Positions 21,791-31,551 of a stretch of 64,000 bases of DNA are shown piece by piece; positions within the stretch are counted from its first letter, which is position 1, and every line of letters starts with the position of its first letter. The stretch covers positions 1 to 64,000 of the forward strand of contig KV918922.1 in assembly GCA_002049455.2 (NCBI GenBank), read 5' to 3'. A program made the position numbers and the translations under genes. The stretch comes from Porphyra umbilicalis. Lineage: Eukaryota; Rhodophyta; Bangiophyceae; Bangiales; Bangiaceae. A model generated the notes under the pieces. The model made no database searches. It was given only the letters and a program-made list of their open reading frames with translations, and had not been told where the DNA came from.

Positions 21791-22319
21791 TACTCGCCAG
21801 TACAGGCGCCAGGTGTCTTCTGCATCGGAGGTAGCCGTTGTGCGGGCCAATGGCCGTGCTGCATTCGCCGGCTGTAGTGCCAAATTTGGGCCCGCGGACT
21901 CGGCGGCGCGTCTTAGCGCGCCTCTAATTGGTCCGTTCTGCTCCCGACCGATTTCTGCACCCCCCCCTGCCGCGGTCGCGCCGCCTCCTCGGCGCGCCCT
22001 GGTCCTTGGGGGTGTGATCCCGCCCGGTGGTGTGACGCCGATCCGCCCCCACGCTGCCCCGTGGCGGCGAGCGCCCTGTGCTCGACACGGTCGGCGCTGC
22101 GTGCCGAGCGGTTGGTGCCGTGCCTACTTGTAAGCTTTCACGGGGCTGGGTCCCGGCGGGTAACGCCGCGCCCCCCCCCCCCCCCCCCCGTCGCGTTAAG
22201 GCGCGCCGCTGCCCCACTTCGCTTCGTGGGCGGATCATCCTCGTTGTGACCGTCGGCTCCCCACGCCCAGCTGAGTTGCTGCGCCTCCTTCGTCGACGGC
22301 GAGCGATGCGCCCCCTGCA

Positions 22320-23486
22320 GTGGTTGTTACGGCGGCTTTGCACGGCGATGGGGCTGGTCCTTGGACCCTCGTCTCCCGGCGCCGGCGCCGCAATGGCCGC
22401 GGGGCACCGAAACCTGCCCCGGTGCCCTCTGCCGGCGCCCCCCTCGGCGGGGCGCCCGTATCTTCTCGCCGCGCTGCTGCGGGCGCGTTTCCGCACGCGC
22501 CCTCCCAGGCCGCGGCGCGGCAATCGACTCCTGCCGGGCCGATCAAGCGGCCATCGCGAGCCGCCGCTGCTGCGGCTACGCTAATGCGTCCCCGGAACGG
22601 CGACGCTTCACGGCTTGCTCTGACGACGCTGTACGTTACAAGCGTGTCTCGGGACGCCCGTTCGCATGGTCTGCGGCGGCTGGTACCAGACGCCGTGGAC
22701 GTGGTCGCTGGCACCGTCGTCGACGTCGACCGCTTCGGCGCGACGGCGGCTGTGACGCTGCTGGCATCGGCGACGGAGGCATTCCGCGCGGGCCTGGCCG
22801 ACCTCTCCCTTGCAGGCGTGTTTTGGGAGGTCGCTGTGAACCTTCCCTGGTCGCCCGTACATTTGCGTTGTCGCCGGCGCGCCCAGCTGTCGGGGCCTGC
22901 CACGGCGGCGGAGGCTGTGACGCTTCGCCTTCGCCGACTGCGTGCCAAATTGGAACAGCTGGCGTTGCGCGGGGCCATGCCTCCCCCCATTCGGGCTGAT
23001 TTTCGCTCGCATGTCAGGGTTCGAATCGCGCATTGCACCGGCCAGGTTGGTGCCCCTGCACGCGCCGCCGTGGTTGTCGACCGGGCGGCAGCGCGCGCCC
23101 CGCCGCGTCCTGCCCCTGTCGCTCCCCGCCGCGAGGGTGCCGTACCACCGGCTGGCGCGCCAAGCCACGGCGGTCGGCGGCAGCGGCAGCCGCACGCCAG
23201 GACCGAAGGTCTCCCTGTTGGCGCGGTGGCGCTTGTGGCATCCGCGCGCTTGCCTCGTCCGTCAGCGACGCGAGCGCGTTCCGGCAGCGCACTGCCTCTG
23301 GCGAGCGTGCGTGCCGATGACGAATTGCTCGGCCGCTCCGGCGCGCGGAGGTTCCCTTCTAAACCCCGGGCGACCGTTGACCTGTTGTGGGCTACTCCGT
23401 TCGCGGATCCCCGATGTCGGGCGTGCGTGTTTCACGCGGTCGCGTGCTTCCCCTGCTGCCGGTGGCCACCTTCCGACCCGCCGTAG
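22320..23486 (+). CDS. LINE ORF1-like protein (partial, uncertain ends)
   Basis: The first residues include GPWTLVSRRRRRNG, a phrase common near the start of LINE and related ORF1 proteins. About residues 95-215 look like an RRM-style nucleic-acid-binding fold: LTTLYVTSVSRDARSHGLRR, then VVAGTVVDVDRFGATAAVTL and ATEAFRAGLADL. The last 150 residues lose coding character and probably follow a frameshift. The start codon is GTG in this frame, so the true start is upstream or elsewhere. The RNA-binding role is inferred. Confidence 0.4.
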   Translation: MVVTAALHGDGAGPWTLVSRRRRRNGRGAPKPAPVPSAGAPLGGAPVSSRRAAAGAFPHAPSQAAARQSTPAGPIKRPSRAAAAAATLMRPRNGDASRLALTTLYVTSVSRDARSHGLRRLVPDAVDVVAGTVVDVDRFGATAAVTLLASATEAFRAGLADLSLAGVFWEVAVNLPWSPVHLRCRRRAQLSGPATAAEAVTLRLRRLRAKLEQLALRGAMPPPIRADFRSHVRVRIAHCTGQVGAPARAAVVVDRAAARAPPRPAPVAPRREGAVPPAGAPSHGGRRQRQPHARTEGLPVGAVALVASARLPRPSATRARSGSALPLASVRADDELLGRSGARRFPSKPRATVDLLWATPFADPRCRACVFHAVACFPCCRWPPSDPP

Positions 23487-24028
23487 CCAGGCCCACGGCG
23501 GGGCCGCGTGCAACCCCCTCGGCGGCGCCTCCCACCCATGTTGACGGGGCGGATGAGACGCCGCCGCGCCGCAGGGGCCCAGGGCGTTCCCTCGTAGCGC
23601 CCCCGTGTACCCCCGCAGTCGCTACCGCTGGCGGCAGTGGGATCCTGAGCCTGCGGGTGCAGCTGGGGTCGGACGCGCCCTCCCTTTCGCCGTCCCCGCG
23701 CCGCCCTCAACGGTCGTTGCTTGCCCCCACTGCACTGGCGGCGGCAGTGCCCCTGCCGGGCGGCGGCATGATCTTGCGCTGCCGCCAAGCGCACGCTTCC
23801 GCGCGACTGCGGCGCCCTCCAACGCCGCTGATGCTGGATGGAGGCGCGCGGCCGCGCACCCGCGCTGCTGTGGCGGCCGCTGCAGCGGCAGCTTGAGGGG
23901 CCTGGCGGGACTCTTTGACGCCTGCTGAAGCTGTGCTAGGGCCGCCGGACCTGGCCGCGAATGGCGCAGGGGGCGAAGCGGCCCCATCCCGTTCGGACGT
24001 TTGCGACGCAAACCGAAATGAGTAACAG

Positions 24029-24973
24029 TTGCGCTTCCCATCGACCCCCCCGCCGCCGTTCCCTCCGAGCGGCAGCCGGCCGGACGCGGCGCACTTTGGC
24101 TGGTCCCCCGTACCCAGCTCTGTCCGCTGTGCGCTTTCGGCTCCCTCCCCCCGTTTCTACCGCCCCGTCTGCCCCCCCCCTCTCTCCCTTCCGCGCCGGC
24201 CTGCCCCTTCCAGGGCGGCGCGGCCGACACGACACGCTGTGGCGCCTGGTACCCCCACCGGCCGTTTCACTGGCGGGGCCTATAGCCCTGCACCTGGCCC
24301 TACAGTGGGCGAGCGGGCTGAGGTCGGCGCCGCTGCACGCACGGTCGCGCGGTCGGCGTGCCCTATGGATGCGTGCGGCGTCGCGCTATCATCCACAATT
24401 GGGGACACGCCCGGCCTCAAGAACCTCCGACGCGCGCACGTCATTGCGGACGTGCCCGCCGTGACGGTCGCCGACCTAGGCTTGGCGGGGTGTGCGTGGT
24501 GCGACGCCCCCTTCCCCAAGGGCCGCTCGCCGCTGTTGGCGCATGAGGCGGCTTGCCGCGCCAACCCGCGGTGGAGTCTGTGTCTCGCCGCCCAGAGTAG
24601 CGCGGCCGGCGGGCGCCCCGGTTCCGCCTCACCGGGTTCGACGGGAGACGCGGACGCGTCAACGCGCGTCGAAGCGCCGAATTTGTTCGGTTTGGATCGT
24701 GCAGCGTGGGAGCGAGCGCGCCGCGGCTTCTTGACCGCCTTCCCCGCAGCGGCTTATGGTTGGGCGCCCTTTGTCGCCTCGTCCGCCCGCTCGCTCCCTT
24801 CCCCCCTCCTCGCTCTGCGCCGCGCCTGGCGGCTGCTTGGCGCAGACGATCTCGCGTGGGCTCTTTGGGGTCCCGATCCGCTCCTCGCGTGGCTGTGGCT
24901 TCTTCTTCTTCCCACCCTTCTCCTGCAACACCCTGCCCCGGCCGGAGCGGTTTCGGACACGCCGCTGACATGA
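24029..24973 (+). CDS. N-terminal part of LINE ORF2 with a C2HC zinc finger
   Basis: In this frame the segment at about 24490-24565 reads CAWCDAPFPKGRSPLLAHEAAC, a CX2CX12HX4C finger like those ahead of the reverse transcriptase in R2-type elements. Downstream is a helical Trp-rich stretch (RAAWERARRGFLTAFPAAAYGW), then a stop. The RT lies 350 bases further in another frame, so the two halves are separated by frameshift or decay. Confidence 0.45.
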   Translation: MRFPSTPPPPFPPSGSRPDAAHFGWSPVPSSVRCALSAPSPRFYRPVCPPPLSLPRRPAPSRAARPTRHAVAPGTPTGRFTGGAYSPAPGPTVGERAEVGAAARTVARSACPMDACGVALSSTIGDTPGLKNLRRAHVIADVPAVTVADLGLAGCAWCDAPFPKGRSPLLAHEAACRANPRWSLCLAAQSSAAGGRPGSASPGSTGDADASTRVEAPNLFGLDRAAWERARRGFLTAFPAAAYGWAPFVASSARSLPSPLLALRRAWRLLGADDLAWALWGPDPLLAWLWLLLLPTLLLQHPAPAGAVSDTPLT

Positions 24974-25323
24974 GCGGCGCGCGCCACCACCGTTTTTTCT
25001 GGCGACTCTGCGGCCGCGCTGGCGGATCTTGATGCGGGCGTGTCTTGGTCAGGTCCCCGACGAGCCGGGACCGGAAACCGCCCCCATGACCCAAACAGCG
25101 GCACCCCAGGAACGCCCGCACGCGTGACTGCGGCCCAGTGGTGCGCACTGCGCCTTGTTCGTGCCGGCCGGCTAAGCGCGGCCGCGCGCGCGCTGACGGC
25201 CGCTCCCGTCGCCTTCTTCGCGACGGCGGTCTGGCACAAGGCCCGTAGCCTTCTACTACCTGCCCGGCCGGGCCTTGCTTCCGTCGCGTATGTTGAGGGG
25301 CGCTCCCTGCCGGGCTGGAGGCG

Positions 25324-27161
25324 GTGACCAAATTCGGGCGCGCCTCTGGCGTCCCAAGAGTGCTCTCCCGCGAGGCTGTCGTCGATGCCATCCGCCGCGC
25401 GCTGCGCGGCTCTGCCCCTGGTCCCTCGGGCCTCCGCATGAAGCATCTGCGGGCCCTGGGGGACGAGGGTCAGGCGGCGCTTGCTGGAGTCGTCCGGCTA
25501 CTTGCAGACGAGAAGGCGGAGCGGCTGGTCACCCCTTTAGCGGCTCATGCGCTGGCGGGGGCGGGCTTGCTGCAGCTCTGCAAGCCGGGGGGGCTCGACG
25601 TGAACGGTGTTTCTCGGCTGCGCCCCATTGGGATGCTAGAGGTGTTGCGAAATTGGCGGCTTCTTTCCTCACTGGTACTGTGCGTGCCGCGGCGGCGCGG
25701 TTGCTAGTGCCGCCGCAGATGGCGGTGGGGGTGTCCAACCCCTGCGAGCGGATGGTCCTGGAGGTCCCTGCCGAGCTCGTGCACAACCCTCTTGCCGCCC
25801 TGTTGCAATTTGACTTTAGGAGCGCCTTTAACCTCGTGTCCCTCGCGGCGGCTGCGGCGTACGTGACGCGCGCCTTCCCATTCTTGCGGCACTACCCCTC
25901 GTCGGTCTACTTGGAAAGCTTTCCGTCGCGCGTTTCCGGCTGTGCGGACGGCGACCCGAAGCCAGGCGCCGCGGGCTGCCTGCTTGCGCGGCGTTGGCTT
26001 GCGGTCGAGCGGGGAGTGCAGCAAGACGACCCGCTTGGACCGCTTATCCACGCCGCGGCGATGCATCTCGTCGTGCTGCGCCGGGCTGCCACCCACCCCG
26101 GGGCGGACGTGCGCGCCGTACACGACGATGTCGTCATCGTTGCCGCGCTCGCGAAATTGCCGGCGGGGCTCACGACCGCGGCTGCAGCGGGCGCGGCGGT
26201 GGACGCCGAGCTCTCTCCTGCAAAGTGCGCCGGGTGGTCCCCTACCGGCGCGCCCGCCTCCGCCGGTTGGCCGGCCCGGTGGAACGTTGATGGTATTTGG
26301 CAGGTTTCTATCCCTCTTGTGTCAGATGACTTTGTTGCGGCGGGGGTCGACTCGTTGGCGGCCGATCACGGCCGTCTCACGGCGGTGATCGTCGACCTAT
26401 CTCGCGCCGAGCTTCAGTCCCAGCTCTTGCTTTTCCGCCTATGCGCGGGCCGGCAGCCGAACTATTGGCTGCGGGCCCTCCCGCTGGTCTGGGACGCTTG
26501 GCTGGCGGCATCGGTCGACCTCGATGCGCAAGGCGCTGCGCGGCGTATCCTCATTGACGCCCGCGACGCCCCAGCGGCAGTGCACGCCCTTCTCGACCGC
26601 GCGGCACTGCCGCTGTCGCACGGCGGCCTGGGCATTGAATGTCGAACGGCGATCGTCCCCGTCGCCGCGTTGACATCTCGCATCGATGCGCTGCACGCGG
26701 GGCGGCAGTACTCGACCGTGCTGGCGGCGGTTGAGGACTCCCTCGCCGCGCTCTCCGGGGCCGCCCGCACCGGCAGCGCCCCCGTGGCACCGTCCTTGGA
26801 CCGGCAGCGCTCCGCTGCCGGTCGCAGTCCACCCCCCCCCCGCCGCCCGACCACCTCTATGTCTGGCCGGGGCGGCTGCCTCTGTGCCGGCGCCAGGGGC
26901 GTCGTCGGGTCGGCTCACGGCGGCGCGGCGCTTCCCGTCATCGCCGCCACGCAGCCTGCCGCCGAGGCATCCCCGACGGCGGCGGCCGAGGTCGGTGTTT
27001 CGTTATTCTTGGTTCGCCCGCCGTCGTCAAATCGCGGGCCCCCGACATCGGATGCGAGTTTCGCTCGCCTTCGTTCGCTACACTTCCCCCCCCGAAGCCC
27101 CCTACTCTCGCAGCGCGCGGCGAAAGTTTCCCGGTGTCGCCCCGCCTGCTGCTGCCAATGA
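25324..27161 (+). pseudogene. LINE reverse transcriptase, frameshifted
   Basis: Frame one (25324-25707) carries the fingers region: GSAPGPSGLRMKHLRALGDE and RLRPIGMLEVLR. At about 25650-25680 the coding sequence moves by one frame into TGTVRAAAARLLVPPQMAVGV, then motif A FDFRSAFNLVS, motif B-like GVQQDDPLGPL and catalytic VHDDVVIVA. It ends with the thumb-like LPLSHGGLGIE and a tail to about 26780. Both catalytic aspartates of motif C and the one in motif A are kept. A run of C at 26830-26840 precedes a low-complexity end. The enzyme would copy the element RNA at the target site; this copy is broken. Confidence 0.75.
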
Positions 27162-27182
27162 AGCTCGGCCCTGGGTTACCCA

Positions 27183-27833
27183 GGGCCAAGCCTCATCACG
27201 CAATGAAGACACCACGTCTCTCACCGCCCATCCGATTGTCCCACCGCCGCCGCTGCCGGCGCAATCCCGCCGGCCCTGGCGCGAGGCTCCCGCCGCCAGC
27301 CCGCAGGCGACATCTTGCTGCGTGCGGACCGGCAGCGTGCGCTTGCTCCGGATCCTGGAGTTTGCGTGCCTGCCGAGCTCATTAGTGCCACCAGAAGCAC
27401 AGCTCCCATACAGGAAGTAACAGAAAGGTGGGGTTTGTATCCAAGGTGTGCTAATATCTGCGCTTCACGTATTCCGCACGTACCTTCGCCATCAGCGACC
27501 ACCGACGGGGATGCGCGATGGCCTCCTCAAAGCTTCGGTGCGCACACAGAAGTCTTCTGAGCTACTAGCGCTATCCGCACGCTCCCTGCCGTACTTCAGA
27601 ATACAAGCACTCACCACGCGCGCCGTCTTCGCCACTGTCACAACGGCCGTACTCACGCCTCTGCCGCACCACTCTGGCGCCCCACACAGCACACAAACTC
27701 CCTCACACCGCCCCCCCGACTGCCCAACCACCACCGCCGCCAGCCTCATCATACCGGCTGTCGTACCAGGCTCTCATCGCCGGCCCACATGTAACATCTC
27801 GTTGCGCGTGGACCGGTGGCGAGCGCCTGTAGT
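27183..27833 (+). repeat. 3' region of the LINE, repeated inverted at 15.9-16.5 kb
   Basis: Non-coding segment downstream of the reverse transcriptase, sharing about 640 bases with the inverted copy at 15895-16540. Similarity ends near 27833, around GGCGAGCGCCTGTAG, which is probably close to the 3' terminus of the retrotransposon. Minus-strand AATAAA near 27880 belongs to the next unit. Confidence 0.7.
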
Positions 27834-28298
27834 TTATTTGAGTCTCTTCTCCTCCTCTTTGTTGAGGATCGCATTTATTGACAAAAATGTGAGGCTTGCT
27901 TCAGGTCAATGCCAACCAGCGGGGAGGAAAGCGTGTGCAATGGTCGTGTTAGTGTCGGAAATGAGATACCGGTTTGGTGCATCTCTCCCGGTACAGTCTT
28001 TCTCAATCCCTGTGACATCCTTTCTTGGGCAGAGTGCCTAGTAACAGAACAGCTTTGCGGTGCTGTGAAGGCCGATTGAGCTGTCTTCTGCATGAAGCAC
28101 CGAGGCTTTTTCCGTGCCACAAAGGGCGCCCAGCATTGGGGAAAGACTGTACCGAGAAACTGCAGTGGGGAGGGCATCGCTGACGGCAGGTTAGATGTAC
28201 AGTTTGCTGTTCCGTAACGCGGCCTGAACAAAGCAACGGCACATGGACAGCGTAATATATACTTTGAAGAGAATGACCGCAATGGAAAGGAATGGCTT

Positions 28299-28799
28299 CT
28301 AGCTGAGCTGCTTGGGCGTGACGCGCCGTTGCTGCCAGCTGTTCCTGACTGAGACTTCATTCTCAATCGGAATGAAGTCGGGGCTATAGGGTGGCAAGAG
28401 CCGCATCAGCACCCCAGCGTCCACAATCAGGGCGATTGCAGCCCGATCATGAACTTGAGCATTGTCGAATATCAGAACACAGCGCTCTTCTGGCTCGTTG
28501 GCGGTTCCGCCCGCCAGGGGGTTTTGGTTGCTTCTTGGTGATTTCGTGACGACACCCACACAGCGTGGGTCGCCGCGTAGTCGCCAACGAGGGCTTCGGT
28601 GACGATGAGACGACCCCGCGAAACAAGCACCTGGCCATACACATACGCCGCCACGTTGGGAATTTGTTTGCTCGTCAGATTGAATGACCAACTTGACTTC
28701 GATTGTTAATCTCTTAGGCGGTGTTAAATTGCTCGATGTATTCCAGGGAGTGCGACGCCCATGGCAAGCTCGGCGGTCTTCAGGGACGTAGCCGATCAC
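28299..28799 (-). pseudogene. C-terminal remnant of a Tc1/mariner-type DDE transposase
   Basis: The last part of this minus-strand frame reads CVLIFDNAQVHDRAAIAL and then LLPPYSPDFIPIENE, the second Asp and the final acidic residue of the DDE_3 catalytic core, with 33 residues between D and E. The rest of the catalytic domain and the helix-turn-helix DNA-binding part are missing; upstream the frame runs into an unrelated repeated segment. It is a dead fragment of a TA-targeting cut-and-paste transposon. Confidence 0.75.
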
Positions 28800-29580
28800 G
28801 CGACAGCGCCCTGCACCCTAAAATGATCAGCCTGTGAAAACTGCCTCCCTCTACGACGCACGTGCGCCACGCGTTCGCGCGCCACTCGCGATTTCGAAAT
28901 ACGCTTGCCGCGCTGCCCTATTCCTTTCTCCTGACGCCGTACCTCCGCCGCCCCCTCGCCACCGCCGCGCCACTCCCACCGCCCCAGCCCATCCCCGCCT
29001 CCTCCATCACCCAAATCCCCTTTCCTCCCCATTCCATCGTCGGCCGTTCCGCCCGCCAGCGTTTTCTGGTTACATCTTGGCGACTTCGTGGCGACACCCA
29101 CTCGGCGTGTGTCGCCACGAAGTCGCCAACGGGGGCTTCCGGGAAGATGAGACCCACGCGCCAAAGAAGCACCTGGCCATACAGAAACGCAGCCACGTTG
29201 CGCCTTTGTTTACTCGCCAAATTAAATGATCAATTTAAAATGTCTTGTTCATCATATAATAGGCGGTGCTAAATTGCTCGATGTATTCCACGGAGCGCGA
29301 GTACCATGGCGAGATCGGCGGTGTCAAGGGACACAGCCAATCACGCGAGAGCGACTCGCACTCCGAAACGATCTGTAGGTGAGAACCGCCTCCCTCCACG
29401 CCGCACGCGAAGACGAACTGCGCCCGCCGCGCTGCCCCATCCCCCTTCCCAGGCGTCGTGTCCCTGCCGCCCCCGCGCCACCCCTGCGCCGCTCCCACCG
29501 CCCTGGCCCGCCCCTCCCTCCTCCAACACCCCTCCCCCCATTGCCCCCCACCCCAATTCCCCCACATGATTGCCCGCCCC
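28499..29580 (-). repeat. Diverged tandem duplication, unit about 541 bp
   Basis: Two head-to-tail units (about 28499-29039 and 29040-29580) share GTTCCGCCCGCCAG, CACCTGGCCATACA, AAATTGCTCGATGTATTCCA and a C-rich block ending in CGCTCCCACCGCCC or close variants. Divergence is substantial, so the duplication is old. In the minus-strand frames both units encode similar peptides (YGQVLxxRxxLIxxEAxVGDxxATHAxWV), which I cannot assign. Confidence 0.6.
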
Positions 29581-30098
29581 CGCCGCACCACATGGCGCGC
29601 CTTCTACAGCCACAGACAGCGATTTGCAGGGCGGGTGACGTGGGGATAGGGGCGGGAGGGGGGTAGGCGGGGGGAGGAAGCGGCCGCAGGATCAGCGGCC
29701 GCGAAGGCGGAGGCGGGCGGGAGGGGGAGGGCGGGGATAGCTGGCGGCGGGGCAGGATGGGGGGGAGCACGAAGGGCAGGGAGTGGGGGAAGAAAGCGTT
29801 GGCGAGAAGCTGAGGGACGTCCGACGAGGCCCAGAGCCCGCTTTACAACGCCACGTGCAGCCCTTTCTGGCCCTGTCAGAGTCCTGGGGCGGCCCTGCAC
29901 GGCCGAGCGGTGTCAGCCAATTAGTTGTCGATTTGCGTTGCAAGACTGCCGGAGATCTGCACAAGGCCTGGCGTCCAGATCAACCCCGGCCGCCGAGGTC
30001 GGTCTGCAGCTGACCTCACCATCCTGTGCTGACGGTGATTTCGCCTGAGGGCACCGGGGGCGCGGCCCCTCCTGAATTCGTGAGATTGCATCATTATA

Positions 30099-30229
30099 CA
30101 GTGCGTTCTCGTTATAAGAGAATCGTTTACAAAAGAATATGGGTCGCGAGTCTCCCATTCCAGTCCGTGTGGGCCACTTTGTCTTCATATTGAGCCGAAT
30201 CAGCTGTCTCTTATAACGAGAACGCACTG
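30099..30229 (+). mobile_element. 131-bp pogo-like MITE, copy 2
   Basis: It starts CAGTGCGTTCTCGTTATAAG and ends with its inverse, with TA directly outside each end (30097-30098, 30230-30231). Length and sequence match copy 1 (21660-21790, inverted), with only a handful of differences, mostly in the terminal repeats. Recent amplification from a common source is likely. Confidence 0.88.
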
Positions 30230-30231
30230 TA

Positions 30232-31181
30232 GTGATACACAAGCCTGGGACTCGGCCGTGTGAGCTTGATTCTCGTTGTCTTAGCCGTTGGACATGCCAT
30301 CCGAACCGAAACTTGAGACGCCAGATCCCTGCCCGGCCATTCCAAGTCGTAGGCTGCGGTTTCGATGGGGCACCACACTGTATCGCCCGCAAATCGCCTG
30401 AAGGCAACCAAAGAAGCGCGATGGCAGAACCGCCGACGATCGCCATCAGCGACGGGGTACTCGTTAACAGCGCTCTCCATGCCTCCTCCACGTGCCCACT
30501 GCTTGCGGCGGTACTCCCGATGCAGCTTGGACTGCACGCCACGGCCCACCGACGTGCGAGCGCCGGCATCACGACAGTTGTCAACGTCGTCAATGTCCTT
30601 CATGTAAACAAACTTTTCGCCGGTCATTGCGTCCACGAGTGGCTGCCACCGACCTGCAAGCTTGTTAACCCACTCGTGCAGGGTCTCCTCCGAGTTGGTT
30701 ATAGAAGACGGCGCGGTGCTTTGCAGGTGTCGTTCCATTTTGTACGCGGAGCGGAACGCCGTCGAAGGCGCGCATTATCCAGCACTTCAGCGGAATCTGA
30801 GCCCGGCTCCAGAGCAACTACTTTTGAACGCAAATTTTCCGCCATCTTCTTGTTGTAGCTTGTTATCAGCCGCCGCAGAGGCCCCAGCACGGCGGCGTGG
30901 GCGCGGTCATAGAGGCGGTTCGCGTTCGCGGCGCAGAGAATGAGCAAGTGAGCCGCGCCGTTGTAGACGGAGATTCCTTCAAAGCCGATGTCCACCAATG
31001 CGTCACATGCCCCGCCTATCAGGGAGGCGAAAAAGTGGAGCGTGATGCCGACCAGGACGCCGGATGACATTTTCTTGACTGCAAGTAGCGCCGCCATCGG
31101 CACTGCAGCGGGGGTCTCGTCTATCGGATGAGGACACCTCTTTTGCCACCCGATCACGCCAGAGAGCCAACTTGGGGTCAC
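30232..31181 (-). pseudogene. Unrecognised minus-strand ORF series, frameshifted
   Basis: Two overlapping frames give coherent peptides: 31181-30699 (SSGVLVGITLHFFASLIGGA; NGAAHLLILCAANANRLYDR; LRRLITSYNKKMAENLRSKV) and then, one frame over, TNSEETLHEWVNKLAGRWQP and GEKFVYMKDIDDVDN. A third frame has a hydrophobic segment, LMAIVGGSAIALLWL. I do not recognise the protein; hydrophobic stretches hint at a membrane protein. A pogo-like MITE lies just beyond its 3' end. Confidence 0.3.
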
Positions 31182-31551
31182 GTCGAGGACGCGTCGAACG
31201 AGAACTCTTGTAGCGGACGCATGTCACCTCGTGAGTCGCCAGCTGGATGAAGAACCTTGCCACTAGGACGACGCGGTTGCGCCACGCTTTTGTGATGGCC
31301 AGTACGAGTAAGTCGCCGTCTCGTGACAGACCGCGTTGAGTTCGCTTCTGTTGTCCAAACAGAGGCCAGATGCTGGGAAGCACTTGAAAAAGGGCACAGA
31401 AGAAGATGATCAATTGGTGTTGAATCGATCGAATATAACAGTCAGTAGACCAGACTTTAGCGCTCGCGTCACCATTCGCATTGCCGCATCTCAACCTTGC
31501 CCTTACGAAGTCTTCTCCAGGACTGCCTGTCGTCGAGCATGTCGCAGGCAT

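Larger units (their letters stand above)
21900..27833 (+). mobile_element. LINE-type non-LTR retrotransposon, frameshifted
   Basis: It consists of an ORF1-like region (22.3-23.2 kb), a C2HC zinc finger (24.48 kb), a reverse transcriptase (25.3-26.8 kb) and a 3' region (27.18-27.83 kb) that recurs elsewhere in the window, all on the plus strand. The 5' limit is not visible and is placed after the MITE by default. At least one frameshift breaks the reverse transcriptase, so the copy is inactive as given. The family is not assigned; the finger-plus-RT layout recalls R2-like and related protist LINEs. Confidence 0.65.

Noticed and set aside
23017..23027. GGTTCGAATC resembling a tRNA T-loop
   Set aside because: No T-stem pairing and no other tRNA arms; it lies inside the LINE ORF1 region. 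I saw no tRNA or rRNA in the window.
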